64,000 nt of DNA from the NCBI RefSeq assembly GCF_000292915.1, contig NC_018514.1:1612001-1676000 (forward strand), in the 5' to 3' direction. Positions 1-8,767 of the stretch are shown piece by piece (position 1 is the stretch's first letter; each line of letters begins with the position of its first letter). The translations under genes were made by a program, and so were the position numbers. A model generated the notes under the pieces. That model ran no database searches and was not told where the DNA came from. It worked only from the letters and a program-made list of their open reading frames with translations. Source of the stretch: Burkholderia cepacia GG4. Its GTDB lineage: Bacteria > Pseudomonadota > Gammaproteobacteria > Burkholderiales > Burkholderiaceae.

Positions 1-942
1 CGCGCAATGCAGCACGATCCCGTTGCGGTCATAAGACTTCAGCGTGCTCGGATGCGACTCGCCAAAATACAGTTCGTTGTACACGCCGTTTTCGATGATC
101 GGCATGTCGATCCTGGTTGCGAAGTCAACCAGTTCGCGCTTGCGCTCGTCGGGCATCTGGAAGCCGAGCGGGTTCTGGAAGTTCGGCATCACCATGCACG
201 CGGCGATCGGCTGCGACTTCGCGATCGCCGCCAGCGCCGCGATGTCGATCCCGTATTCCGGATGCGTCGCGACTTCGATCGCCTTCATCCCCATCCGCTC
301 GATCGCGTGCAGCATCGCGTAGAACGTGGGCGACTCCACCGCGATCGTGTCGCCCGGTTTCGCGACCGCTTGCAGGCACAGGTTGATCGCCTCCGTCGCA
401 CCGACCGTCACGATGATCTCGTTCGGATCGACCGACATCCCGTTTTCCAGGTAGCGCCGCGCAATCTGGCGAATCAGCCGCGGATGGCCCGGCGGCAGCC
501 CGTCGGTCACACCCCACATCGACTTGTCGCGGCCGGCCGCATACGCGTAGCGGTTCAGCTTCTCAAACGGAAACAGGCTCGGGTCCGGATACGGCGAGCC
601 GAGTGGCACTGCGTCATCCGTACCGATCGAGCGCAGCGTCGACAGCACGAGCCGGCTCATGTCGACCGACGACGAGATCGCGATCGGTTTAGTTGCATGA
701 AGTTCGGGTAGTTGCCGCTTGGCATCCTCGTGACGCAGGTTCACGAAGTAACCGGATTGCGGACGGCTCTCCAGCAACCCGCGGCTTTCGAGCAGCAGGT
801 ACGCATGCAGCACGGTCGTGATGCTGATCCGATGCTGTTGGCTTGCCTGCCGCACTGATGGAATTCGGTCGCCGTGTTCATACACACCACGTCGAATCAA
901 TCTTTCGATATCGTTCGCGAGTTTCTCGTAAAGCACCGTCAC
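1..942 (-). CDS. MocR-type GntR/aminotransferase regulator (3' end beyond window)
   Basis: The first 314 codons are visible; the gene continues past the left edge. An N-terminal GntR winged helix (about residues 5-70, with GDRIPSVRQ and the wing GLLESRPQSGYFV) is followed by a linker and the start of a fold-type I aminotransferase domain (GLPPGHPRLI, IIVTVGATEAINLCLQAV). That is the MocR architecture, in which a PLP-binding domain senses a metabolite and controls an adjacent gene. The GTG at 942 puts the helix where the family has it; a TTG further upstream is possible. It lies about 100 nt downstream of the SDR on the same strand, so the two may be co-transcribed. The ligand and target are unknown. 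The PLP lysine lies outside the window. Confidence 0.88.
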   Translation of the reverse strand, partial: MTVLYEKLANDIERLIRRGVYEHGDRIPSVRQASQQHRISITTVLHAYLLLESRGLLESRPQSGYFVNLRHEDAKRQLPELHATKPIAISSSVDMSRLVLSTLRSIGTDDAVPLGSPYPDPSLFPFEKLNRYAYAAGRDKSMWGVTDGLPPGHPRLIRQIARRYLENGMSVDPNEIIVTVGATEAINLCLQAVAKPGDTIAVESPTFYAMLHAIERMGMKAIEVATHPEYGIDIAALAAIAKSQPIAACMVMPNFQNPLGFQMPDERKRELVDFATRIDMPIIENGVYNELYFGESHPSTLKSYDRNGIVLHCA

Positions 943-1042
943 GAGTACTCCGCTGGCGTATCGACCGATTGCCAATCCGTGCGGCCGGCATGGCCTCTTG
1001 AGCTCGATCCTGGGGCTTCGTTAGTCAATCGAGCAAACAACG

Positions 1043-1837
1043 TCACGCAATGGTGTCCACGATACCGCCGTCCACGCGCAATGCCGCCCCCGTCGTTGCA
1101 GATGCCTGCATCGAGCACGCATAGACGACCATATTGGCGACTTCTTCCGTGGATGCCGCGCGCTGGATAATCGATGAACCACGCGTCGACATGACGAAAT
1201 CATGTGCCGCTTGTTCGATCGTCTTGCCTTCGTTCTTCGCGGTTTCAGCCAGCATTGCACGCACACCATCCGACATGGTCGGCCCGGGCAATACCGAATT
1301 GACGGTCACGCCGCTGCCAGCCGCGAACTTTGCAATGCCACGAGCAACGCCCAATTGCGCCGTCTTCGAAACACCATACGCCAGCATGTCCGGCGGGATG
1401 TTCAAGCCCGACTCGGATGACAGGAACACGACACGTCCCCACTTGCGATCCATCATACCTTTCAGATAGGCACGGGTCAGCCGCACACCGGACATGACGT
1501 TGGTCTGGAAGTACCGCTCCCACTCGTCGTCTTCGGTGCTGAACAGATCGCCCGGACCGAAGAAACCCAGGTTGTTCACGAGAATATCCGTGCTCGGAAC
1601 GCTCTTGACGAACGCGTCGATGCCCACGCGCGAGCTGAGATCGGCCGCGATCCCGCGCAGCTTCGCGTTGGGTACCGTCTCGCGAATCTTGGCGATGGCG
1701 CTATCAATGGCCTCTTGCGTCCGCCCGTTGATGATTGTGTCCGCGCCCGCGGCAGCCAAGCCGGTCGCAATTGCCAGGCCGATGCCACCTGCTGATCCGC
1801 TGACAACCGCAGTTTTACCGGACAGATCGATAATCAT
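1043..1837 (-). CDS. SDR family NAD(P)-dependent oxidoreductase
   Basis: A 264-residue classical short-chain dehydrogenase, the normal length for the family. The nucleotide-binding motif SGSAGGIG is at residues 13-20, NNLG at 88-91, and the catalytic Ser near 140 with YGVSK (Tyr154, Lys158). The NGR after beta-2 (38-40) replaces the acidic residue of NAD-specific members, so NADP is the likelier cofactor (inference). The substrate cannot be read from sequence. The gene points toward the MocR regulator and lies after an aldo/keto reductase on the same strand, separated from it by an intergenic region with two inverted repeats. Confidence 0.9.
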   Translation of the reverse strand: MIIDLSGKTAVVSGSAGGIGLAIATGLAAAGADTIINGRTQEAIDSAIAKIRETVPNAKLRGIAADLSSRVGIDAFVKSVPSTDILVNNLGFFGPGDLFSTEDDEWERYFQTNVMSGVRLTRAYLKGMMDRKWGRVVFLSSESGLNIPPDMLAYGVSKTAQLGVARGIAKFAAGSGVTVNSVLPGPTMSDGVRAMLAETAKNEGKTIEQAAHDFVMSTRGSSIIQRAASTEEVANMVVYACSMQASATTGAALRVDGGIVDTIA

Positions 1838-2066
1838 TTTTCCACTCCTATAAAAACGAGCGTGCGTCGCTTCTGCGACGGACCAACGGACGCGCTCTTG
1901 ATTTGCATCCTGACTCGACGTTTTCTTACCTCGGTCAGCCGCCCTGCGCGCCGCCCTTCCAGGCGCACCGCACGGTTTGACCGAACGAAAGCGACTTCAA
2001 CGACTGTATACGCCCGAGCTCTTGCTGACACTCATACAAGAGTACGCATCACCACCGGCTCGAGCT

Positions 2067-2109
2067 GACCGACCGGACGGAACGTGGTTGACACTCCATC
2101 CGGTCGGTC
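2067..2109. repeat. Imperfect inverted repeat (14-bp arms)
   Basis: Left arm GACCGACCGGACGG (2067-2080) pairs with CCATCCGGTCGGTC (2096-2109) with one mismatch and a 15-nt spacer. Each arm is itself close to the palindrome CCGnCCGGnCGG, the kind of sequence TetR-family proteins bind. It lies in the 388-nt region between the aldo/keto reductase and the SDR, where no gene is visible. Confidence 0.6.
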
Positions 2110-2111
2110 AC

Positions 2112-2193
2112 GTCATGTTCGGGCGATGTGTTTGTCACCAAACCATGCCACTGGCGCCTGACGATCGCCTGGGCAGTTGCCCCCGAACATGAC
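2112..2193. repeat. Perfect 12-bp inverted repeat spanning 82 bp
   Basis: GTCATGTTCGGG (2112-2123) recurs inverted as CCCGAACATGAC (2182-2193). The arms bracket 58 nt. It follows directly on the previous repeat and ends 32 nt before the aldo/keto reductase stop codon at 2226, so it could be a terminator-like structure, a looping operator or a relic of an inserted element. No direct repeats mark an insertion. Confidence 0.55.
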
Positions 2194-2225
2194 ACTTCCC
2201 GGTTCACCCCCGGAGATGCAAGGCG

Positions 2226-3248
2226 TCAGACCTTCGCGGTCGGAAGCGGCGCGTCTGCCGCAACCAGACCTTGTTCACGCATCTCGCGCCAGAAGTCGGC
2301 CGGAATCACCTCGTTCAGCGCGGCCTGGTCTTCCGCGATTCGCTCCGGACGGCTTGCGCCCGGGATCACGGCTTCGACCGCCGGATTGGCCAGCACGAAC
2401 TGCAGGGCAGCCGCCTTCACACTGATGCCGAAGCGCGCGGTGATCGCCTTGATGCGTTCGACCTTCGCGAGGATTTCCGGCGACGCCTTCTGGTATTCGA
2501 AGTGCGTACCACCAGCCAGCACGCCCGAGCTGTACGGGCCGCCGACGACGATCCCGACGTTCTGCGCGGCTGCCGCCGGCATCACGCGTTGCAGCGCGCG
2601 CTCGTGATCGAGCAACGAGTAGCGGCCGGCCAGCAGCATGCCGTCCGGTTGCGGCTCGGACAGGTCGAGCACGAGTTCGACCGGTTCGACGCGGTTCACG
2701 CCGAGGCCCCACGCCTTGATCACGCCCTCTTCGCGCAGCTTGCTCAGCACGCGGAACGCGCCCTTGCGCGCGACTTCGAATTGCGCGAGCCATTCGTCGC
2801 CGTAGAAGTCCTGGGCAATGTCGTGCACCCACACGATGTCGAGGCGATCGGTGCGCAGGCGCTTCAGGCTGTCCTCGATCGAGCGCATCGTCGCGTCGGC
2901 CGTGTAGTCGTTCACGATGCGGTTCGGCCGGCCGTGTTCGAACAGGCCGCCCTTTTCACCGAGATCGCGTGCCGACACGTCTTCGACTTCGTCGAGGATC
3001 ACGCGGCCGACCTTCGTGCTCAGCACGTATTCGTCACGCGGATGGTTCGCGAGCGCGGCGCCGACGCGAATTTCCGAGAGGCCGGCCCCATAGAACGGCG
3101 CCGTATCGAAATAACGCACGCCGCGTTGCCAGGCGGCTTCGACCGTCGCCAGCGCTTCTTCTTCCGGAATGTTGCGGAACATGTTGCCAAGCGGGGCTGC
3201 GCCGAAACCCAACACCGTACCGGCAGGCAATTTATCCTTGATGCTCAT
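2226..3248 (-). CDS. Aldo/keto reductase (aldose dehydrogenase-like)
   Basis: A 340-residue TIM-barrel aldo/keto reductase. The catalytic tetrad is visible as Asp48 (RYFDTAPFYG), Tyr53, Lys79 (LSTKVGR) and His142 (IVWVHDI). Spacing and length fit the subgroup with D-threo-aldose/L-fucose dehydrogenase and pyridoxal 4-dehydrogenase, which oxidises aldehydes or lactol sugars with NAD(P). The exact substrate is not determined. It appears to be a single-gene unit with its own upstream region. Confidence 0.9.
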   Translation of the reverse strand: MSIKDKLPAGTVLGFGAAPLGNMFRNIPEEEALATVEAAWQRGVRYFDTAPFYGAGLSEIRVGAALANHPRDEYVLSTKVGRVILDEVEDVSARDLGEKGGLFEHGRPNRIVNDYTADATMRSIEDSLKRLRTDRLDIVWVHDIAQDFYGDEWLAQFEVARKGAFRVLSKLREEGVIKAWGLGVNRVEPVELVLDLSEPQPDGMLLAGRYSLLDHERALQRVMPAAAAQNVGIVVGGPYSSGVLAGGTHFEYQKASPEILAKVERIKAITARFGISVKAAALQFVLANPAVEAVIPGASRPERIAEDQAALNEVIPADFWREMREQGLVAADAPLPTAKV

Positions 3249-3418
3249 CGTTTAGCTCCATACATTGAGTGAGTACGATGAAGTCTAGATGTCCACCACC
3301 AAGTCCGTCCAAGACTTAATTTATCTGAGTTGCGTCCTGAATGGTCTTAACGTGCACGGTATCCCGCCAACCAGGTTTCGGGCTGCCACGCCGAGCCCAA
3401 GCATTGCCGATCGTCGGT

Positions 3419-3700
3419 TCAGCCTGCTTCCGCCAATGGCAGCTCCACACGGAACACGGCACCCCGCGGTTCATTCACCCGCACGTGAAGCGTGCCGCAA
3501 TGCGCTTCGACGATAGAACGGCAAATTGACAGTCCTGACCCTGTCGATGGTGGCCTATAGCCTGACGCGGTTGAGATCATTGGCCGCGTTGCGCCCGCAA
3601 AGCGCCTGAGGGGCCGGAATGGACACTGGGAGGTCCCCAACGTTGATCCATTCGAATTGAAATCGGGCGAGTGAGCCGAAATCGAACGCTTCGCGGTGAT
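3419..3700 (-). pseudogene. Sensor histidine kinase C-terminal remnant
   Basis: Reading leftward, the last 40 or so codons give a typical kinase G2 box and end: GSGLSICRSIVEAHCG, then RGAVFRVELP and a stop at 3419. Upstream the match moves to another frame (INVGDLPVSIPAPQAL resembles the dimerisation-to-ATPase linker), and no H-box, N-box or start is left. It is a frameshifted, 5'-deleted fragment of a two-component sensor. No response-regulator partner is present nearby. The 170 nt between it and the aldo/keto reductase gene hold nothing recognisable. Confidence 0.65.
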
Positions 3701-3829
3701 CGCCGCGAACAACGGAAGGGAAAATACGTCCGCCCGGACAGTAATTCAACGACCTGCTAGCCACAGGCTTCGATCCCGGCGTACTGCCCAACGCGGACAG
3801 ATCCAAGCAACGCGGAATAATCGCACCCC

Positions 3830-4762
3830 CTACGCTGCGGACGGATGCGAAGCACCGAACAGTTGAATCACGACGCCGCGCAGCCACCGGTTGCCCGCCT
3901 CATGGTGATAGCGCGCATGCCAATGCTGCCGTACCGCAAACCCGTCGACCGGGATCGGACACGCATGAACCGCCAGATCGCTCGCCTGAGCCAGTGTCTG
4001 GCCGATATGCCGGGGTAGCGTCGTGATCAGGTCGGTCGTCTGGACGATCGCACCCAATCCCAGAAAACCCGGCAACTCCAGCACGACGTCTCGCTCGATG
4101 CGCGCCTGCCGCAGCGCCTGTTCGAGAAGTTGCGCCCCTGTTCCGCCCGTAATGGCGACATGTCCTTCGGAACGATACTGCTTCGCCCCGAGGCGACCGC
4201 GAATCCTCGGGTGATGCCGGTTGGCCAGGCATACCCAGTCCTGGTCGTACAGCTTCTGCTGATAAATGCCGCCGCCTAGCCACGGTACATAGCCGATCGC
4301 GAGATCGGCTTCGCCGGATTCGAGCGCGCGCTCCGTATTGCCGTCGATCCGTGCGGCTTCCAGCCGGACGCCGGGCGCCTGCGCCCGGACATGGGCCAGC
4401 AGCCGCGGAAGCAGCGTGATGTGGCTCGCGTCGGTCATGCAGATGCGAAACCGTCGCTGGGCCGTCGCAGGATCGAACGCGATCTCCCACGCAGTGAAGC
4501 GCCGCAGAGATTCGAGAATTTCCCGGCATGGCCCGATCAGCGCGTCGGCTTGCGGTGTCGGCGCCATGCCGCCGGGTGTCCGGATGAAGAGCGGATCGTG
4601 CAGATGTTCCCGCAAGTGCCCGAGCCAGATGCTGACCGTCGGCTGGCTCTGGCCCAGTTGCTCGGCTACGCGCGTAACGCTGCGCACGTCGTACAGGAGA
4701 TCGAAAAGCTGAAGCAGCTTCAGGTCGGGCAGGTCGGCGGGCATCGTGGCGTTATTGTCCAT
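3830..4762 (-). CDS. LysR-family transcriptional regulator
   Basis: A 310-residue LysR regulator. The N-terminal helix-turn-helix (VTRVAEQLGQSQPTVSIWL) and the following dimer helix are intact, and the effector-binding domain fills the rest. I start it at the ATG at 4762; the much longer open frame upstream is an antisense shadow of the next gene. It is divergent from the eight-gene operon beginning at 4895 and is its likely regulator. A perfect 14-bp palindrome lies 2 bp upstream of its start codon, suggesting autoregulation. Confidence 0.9.
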   Translation of the reverse strand: MDNNATMPADLPDLKLLQLFDLLYDVRSVTRVAEQLGQSQPTVSIWLGHLREHLHDPLFIRTPGGMAPTPQADALIGPCREILESLRRFTAWEIAFDPATAQRRFRICMTDASHITLLPRLLAHVRAQAPGVRLEAARIDGNTERALESGEADLAIGYVPWLGGGIYQQKLYDQDWVCLANRHHPRIRGRLGAKQYRSEGHVAITGGTGAQLLEQALRQARIERDVVLELPGFLGLGAIVQTTDLITTLPRHIGQTLAQASDLAVHACPIPVDGFAVRQHWHARYHHEAGNRWLRGVVIQLFGASHPSAA

Positions 4763-4764
4763 GG

Positions 4765-4778
4765 CAATGACGTCATTG
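4765..4778. promoter_or_regulatory. 14-bp perfect palindrome in divergent promoter
   Basis: CAATGACGTCATTG is perfectly symmetric and sits immediately upstream of the lysR start codon, between lysR and the divergent operon. LysR proteins commonly bind dyads in such regions, but this one does not follow the classic T-N11-A spacing, so the assignment is an inference from position. Confidence 0.45.
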
Positions 4779-4844
4779 TATCCATTGCATTGTCGGCATG
4801 AGCGGCGGCTCCTATCGTGATGCCATACGTCAGCTTTGCATGGG

Positions 4845-4877
4845 ACCAGAGTAAGGCGCCAAAGCGCCAACTCTGGT
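4845..4877. promoter_or_regulatory. Hairpin/dyad just upstream of the operon ribosome-binding site
   Basis: ACCAGAGT (4845-4852) and ACTCTGGT (4870-4877) flank GGCGC (4855-4859) and GCGCC (4864-4868), forming a 13-bp stem with a small bulge and a CAAA loop. The structure ends 5 nt before the AAGGAG of the first operon gene. It could act as a leader hairpin controlling translation or as a DNA operator. Confidence 0.5.
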
Positions 4878-4894
4878 CGACAAAGGAGAAGCCA

Positions 4895-5845
4895 TTGAAA
4901 ATAGCAATTCTGGGCGCTGGCGCACTGGGCTGCGCGATCGGCGCCACCCTTACCCAAGGCGGCCACGAGACCTGGCTGATCGACCGCTCGCCTGCACACG
5001 TCGATGCGATGCGCCGTGACGGCCTGCGCGTCGACGACGCGGGCGGCACCCGCCACGTACGCGTCCACGCGACGACTCAGGCTGCCGATGTCGGCGTGGC
5101 CGACGTGGTGGTCGTGCTGGTCAAGTCGTTCCACACCGACGCGGCCATCCGCGGCGCCCAATCGCTGGTGGGGCCGGATACCGCCGTGCTGTCGCTGCAG
5201 AACGGCCTCGGGCACGAGGACATCCTGATCGACGTCGTCGGCCGCGAGCGCGTCCTCGCGGGCAAGACCTACGTCGGTGGCGTGCTGCGCGGTGCGGGTC
5301 ATATCGAATCCGGCGTGATCGGCAAGTACACCTATATCGGCGAACTCGACGGCCGCATCACACCGCGCGTGCAGGCGATCGCCTCCGCGTTCGATGCCGC
5401 CGGCCTCGCCACGACGATCAGCGACAACATCGTCGGCACGATGTGGGACAAGCTGCTGGTGAATGTCGCGACGGGTGCACTGACCGGCCTTACAGGCCTC
5501 ACTTACGGGCAGCTTTACGAGGAACCGCTGTTGAAGGCGACGTCGCTCGCGGCCGTGACCGAGGCGATCGCGGCGGCGCAGGCTGCGGGCGTGAAGCTGT
5601 CGATGACCGATCCCGAACAGGCATGGACGTTGGCCGCTGAGGGGCTACCCGCGAGCTTCAAGACGTCGATGCTGCAAAGCCTCGAGAAGGGCTCGATCAC
5701 CGAAATCGACTTCATCAACGGTTCGGTCGTGCGCTGGGGGCAGCGCTACGGCGTGCCGACCCCGGTCAATGCAACGCTCGTCGCCTGCATCAAGGGGCTG
5801 GAACGCGCGATGGCCGATCGCCAACGGCAGGAGGCCGCCGCATGA
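4895..5845 (+). CDS. Ketopantoate reductase-like (PanE/ApbA family) dehydrogenase
   Basis: 316 residues starting at TTG 4895, preceded by AAGGAG at 4883-4888; the GTG 26 codons upstream would cross the leader hairpin. The Rossmann motif GAGALG (7-12), LQNGLG and the catalytic Lys in WDKLLVNV plus Glu in EIDFINGSVVRWG are those of 2-dehydropantoate 2-reductases. As first gene of an operon with CoA-thioester enzymes it is more likely to reduce or oxidise a related 2-keto/2-hydroxy acid than to serve pantothenate synthesis (inference). Its stop overlaps the next start by 4 nt. Confidence 0.88.
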   Translation: MKIAILGAGALGCAIGATLTQGGHETWLIDRSPAHVDAMRRDGLRVDDAGGTRHVRVHATTQAADVGVADVVVVLVKSFHTDAAIRGAQSLVGPDTAVLSLQNGLGHEDILIDVVGRERVLAGKTYVGGVLRGAGHIESGVIGKYTYIGELDGRITPRVQAIASAFDAAGLATTISDNIVGTMWDKLLVNVATGALTGLTGLTYGQLYEEPLLKATSLAAVTEAIAAAQAAGVKLSMTDPEQAWTLAAEGLPASFKTSMLQSLEKGSITEIDFINGSVVRWGQRYGVPTPVNATLVACIKGLERAMADRQRQEAAA

Positions 5846-6234
5846 ATGCCACGAAAGCCTATCTCGAACACGTTGCGATCTGGGTCAAGGACATCCGCTG
5901 GCACATCCGCTTCTTCGAGGACGTGCTCGGCATGACCCTGCGCGAAGTGGACGGCACGCTCGACGCGCCGCGGCAGTACTGGACGCTCGGCGGCCTGCAG
6001 TTCATCCACGCGCCGGCACACGATGGTCCGGAAGGCCGGCTCGCCCATCTCGGCGTGATGTGCGAAGACCTGGAGGCCGCGCTGGCCGCGGCGCAACGAT
6101 TCGGTGTGACGGAGATGCCGCAGGGGCGGAACTGGCTTCGCCTGCCCGATGGGCTTGCCGTCGAACTGATCCAGGCCAGACCGGCTTCTTGCGTCGCGCA
6201 GGCGCTGGCCATCGATCCGCGCGCGGAGGCGTGA
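5842..6234 (+). CDS. VOC-fold (glyoxalase/dioxygenase superfamily) protein
   Basis: 130 residues with the paired beta-alpha-beta-beta-beta modules of the vicinal oxygen chelate fold: LEHVAIWVKDIRWHIRFFED at the start and RLAHLGVMCEDLEAAL in the second half. Candidate metal ligands are His10, the His of RLAHLG and the Glu of LAVELIQ. The family includes methylmalonyl-CoA epimerases, glyoxalases and dioxygenases. In this setting, between a dehydrogenase and a hydratase, an epimerase or isomerase role is plausible but unproven. It is translationally coupled by the ATGA overlap with the preceding gene. Confidence 0.82.
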   Translation: MNATKAYLEHVAIWVKDIRWHIRFFEDVLGMTLREVDGTLDAPRQYWTLGGLQFIHAPAHDGPEGRLAHLGVMCEDLEAALAAAQRFGVTEMPQGRNWLRLPDGLAVELIQARPASCVAQALAIDPRAEA

Positions 6235-6236
6235 CC

Positions 6237-6695
6237 ATGACGATCGTCGAGAAATACTGGGACGACGCCCGCGAGGGTGACACGTGCACGAGCCCGAGCT
6301 ACACCGTGACCAAGGAGCGCATTCTCGCGTACGCCGACCTCACCGGCGACCATACGCCCGTCCACGTGGACGAGGAATACGCAAACGCGAGCCATTTCGG
6401 CTGCCTCGTCGCGCACGGGCTGTTTGGCTTGTCCATCGCCGACGGCCTGAAGACGCAGAGCGACTATCGCTTTCTGCCGGGCATGTCGCTCGGCTGGAGC
6501 TGGGATTTCCTGCTGCCGATCAAGGTCGGCGACGTGCTGCACGTGAAGTTCCGCGTCGGCTCGATGCGGGCCAGCAAGAGTCGCCCGGATTGGGGCATCG
6601 TCGTGCTGCCGTCGGAGCTGATCAATCAGGACGGTCAGGTCGTTCAACGCGGCGAGCATCGCCTGATGGTGCCGCGCCGCCCGGAGGCACTGTGA
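6237..6695 (+). CDS. MaoC-family (R)-enoyl-CoA hydratase/dehydratase
   Basis: 152 residues with the single hot-dog fold of MaoC-like hydratases. The hydratase-2 signature is visible as DLTGDHTPVHVDEEYA, giving catalytic Asp38 and His43, followed by LVAHGLFG. Such enzymes add water to or remove it from branched or dicarboxylic enoyl-CoAs (for example mesaconyl-CoA hydratase). ATG 6237 is preferred; a GTG two codons earlier overlaps the VOC stop. Its TGA overlaps the CoA-transferase ATG by one base. Confidence 0.9.
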   Translation: MTIVEKYWDDAREGDTCTSPSYTVTKERILAYADLTGDHTPVHVDEEYANASHFGCLVAHGLFGLSIADGLKTQSDYRFLPGMSLGWSWDFLLPIKVGDVLHVKFRVGSMRASKSRPDWGIVVLPSELINQDGQVVQRGEHRLMVPRRPEAL

Positions 6696-7915
6696 TGCAG
6701 GCGCGCCCACTCGAAGGCATTCGCGTCGTCGACTACAGCCACTTCCTTGCCGGGCCGTATGTCGGGCGCTGTCTCGCGGCGCTCGGCGCCGAAGTCATCA
6801 AGGTCGAGCGCCCCGGGTCAGGTGACGCCGGACGCCAGCACGCGACCGTGCTCGACGACCAGCAAAGCGGCTACTTCCTGCAGCTCAACATGGGCAAGCG
6901 CGGCGTGAGCGTCAACATGAAGGACGCGCGCGGCAAGGCGTTCATGCAGCGGCTGTGCGACTCCGCCGACGTGTTCATCGAGAACTATCGGCCGGGCGCA
7001 CTGGACAAGCTCGGGCTCGGCTATGCCGAATTGTCGGCGCGCAATCCGGGCCTCGTCTACTGTTCGATTTCGGCGTACGGGCATACCGGTCCCGATGCGC
7101 ATCGCGCAGGCTTCGGGCTGATCGCGGAAGCCAAGAGCGGAATCATGCAGATGGTGGGCACGCCGGGCGAGCGGCCGCCGCTGCTGCGCATCTCGCTCGG
7201 CGACATGTATACCGGCATTCATGCGGTCGCGGCCATCAACGCCGCGCTGCTGGGGCGCGTGAAGAGCGGCCGCGGGCAACACATCGACATGGCGCTGTAC
7301 GACACGCTGGTATCGATGCACGAATATGCGGTGCAGTGCTACACGCTGCAGGGCGTGCTGCCCGAGCAGACCGGGCACGACATGCCGACCTCGACGCTCT
7401 ACGGCGTTTTCCGCGCCTCGGACGGCGATCTCGTGATCGCCGCGCAAGTCGACGACGCGTGGAAACGCTTCGCCGAGCTGATCGCGACGCACAGCGGCCC
7501 GGCGGAGTTCGGCGCCGACACGCGGTTTCACGACAGCACCGGGCGCAACGCGCACCGCGCGGAGATTCTGTCGGTGGTCGAGCCGTGGGTGGCCGCGCGT
7601 TCAGTCGCGTCGGTACTGGAACTGCTCGACGGCATCGACGTTCCGTGCGCGAAGGTGCAGCGCATCGACGAAGTATTGAACGATCCGCAGATCCAGGCCA
7701 GAGGCATGGTCGTCGAGCAACAGCATCCGCGCTACGGAACGCTGCGCCTGCCCAACCTGCCGTTCCGGTTTTCCGGTTGCGATACGACGATTCACGACGT
7801 CGCGCCCGATCTCGGGCAGCACAACGCGGAAGTCGCGCGCGCCCTCGGGTTCGATTCGGCCGAAATCGACGCGATGCAGGCCGACGGCGTCCTCTATTCA
7901 AAAGCGAGCCAATGA
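6695..7915 (+). CDS. CaiB/BaiF family (class III) CoA-transferase
   Basis: 406 residues, normal for a family III CoA-transferase. GIRVVDYSHFLAGPYVGR and GAEVIKVERPG at the N-terminus, FIENYRPGALDKLGLGY, and the nucleophilic Asp170 in ISLGDMYTG are all present. It would move CoA between acids, activating the substrate that the operon's MHS transporter imports. With the neighbouring MaoC hydratase this resembles dicarboxylate degradation modules, but the acid is unknown. Overlaps both neighbours by 1-4 nt. Confidence 0.92.
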   Translation: MQARPLEGIRVVDYSHFLAGPYVGRCLAALGAEVIKVERPGSGDAGRQHATVLDDQQSGYFLQLNMGKRGVSVNMKDARGKAFMQRLCDSADVFIENYRPGALDKLGLGYAELSARNPGLVYCSISAYGHTGPDAHRAGFGLIAEAKSGIMQMVGTPGERPPLLRISLGDMYTGIHAVAAINAALLGRVKSGRGQHIDMALYDTLVSMHEYAVQCYTLQGVLPEQTGHDMPTSTLYGVFRASDGDLVIAAQVDDAWKRFAELIATHSGPAEFGADTRFHDSTGRNAHRAEILSVVEPWVAARSVASVLELLDGIDVPCAKVQRIDEVLNDPQIQARGMVVEQQHPRYGTLRLPNLPFRFSGCDTTIHDVAPDLGQHNAEVARALGFDSAEIDAMQADGVLYSKASQ

Positions 7916-8748
7916 TGACCGACCAATACGCGGTGATCGGCAATCCGATCGGGCACACGAAATCCCCGTTGATTCACGGCCTCTTCGCGCAGGAGTCGCG
8001 GCAGGACCTCAGCTATACGGCCATCGAGGGGCCCGTCGAGCCGGCAGGCGCTTTCGCTGCCGCGGTTCGTGCGTTTTTCGAGGACGGCGGCAAGGGCATC
8101 AACGTCACCGCGCCGTTCAAGCTCGACGCGTTCGCGATGTCGGACGAACGCAGCGAGCGGGCGCAGCTCGCGGGCGCGGCCAACGCGCTCAAGTTCGACG
8201 GCGGCCGCATCCTGGCCGACAACTTCGACGGCATCGGCCTGGTTCGCGATATCGAGGCGAACCTCAAGCTGCCGATGGCGGGCAAGCGTGTCCTGATGCT
8301 CGGTGCAGGCGGCGCGGCGCGCGGTGCGCTGTTGCCGTTCCTCGACGCCGGACCGGCTGAACTGGTCATCGCGAATCGCGACGTCGACAAGGCGCGCGCA
8401 TTGGTCGCGCAGGTTGCCGGACGCGGTCCGCTCGTTGCCGGCGGCTATGCAGACCTAGCACGGATGGGGCGTTTCGACCTGGTCGTCAATGCGACGTCGG
8501 CGAGCCTGACCGGCGACCTGCCGCCGGTCCCGCCGAGCGTGTTCAGTCCGGCCGGCACGGCCTACGAACTTGCCTACGGCAAGCGTCTGACGCCGTTTCT
8601 CCGGCTCGCGAAAAACGCAGGCGTACATGGAATTGCGGACGGCGTCGGCATGCTGGTCGAGCAGGCGGCCGAAGCGTTTGCATGGTGGCGCGGCGTGCGC
8701 CCCGAGACCGGTTCGGTGATCGATCGGCTGGCCGTGCCCTTTGATTGA
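7912..8748 (+). CDS. Shikimate dehydrogenase-like (AroE family) oxidoreductase
   Basis: 278 residues with the AroE layout: IGHTKSPLIH (substrate loop), NVTAPFK with catalytic Lys70, NFDGIG with Asp106, and the dinucleotide loop GAGGAARG. The usual NTDG motif is NFDG here, placing a bulky residue in the active site. Being in a catabolic operon beside a second shikimate-pathway-like enzyme, it is probably a quinate/shikimate-type paralogue acting on a related hydroxy-acid rather than the biosynthetic AroE. Starts ATG 7912 or 7915, within the CoA-transferase stop. Confidence 0.85.
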   Translation: MMTDQYAVIGNPIGHTKSPLIHGLFAQESRQDLSYTAIEGPVEPAGAFAAAVRAFFEDGGKGINVTAPFKLDAFAMSDERSERAQLAGAANALKFDGGRILADNFDGIGLVRDIEANLKLPMAGKRVLMLGAGGAARGALLPFLDAGPAELVIANRDVDKARALVAQVAGRGPLVAGGYADLARMGRFDLVVNATSASLTGDLPPVPPSVFSPAGTAYELAYGKRLTPFLRLAKNAGVHGIADGVGMLVEQAAEAFAWWRGVRPETGSVIDRLAVPFD

Positions 8749-8767
8749 ACACGCGATGGAGATTCGC

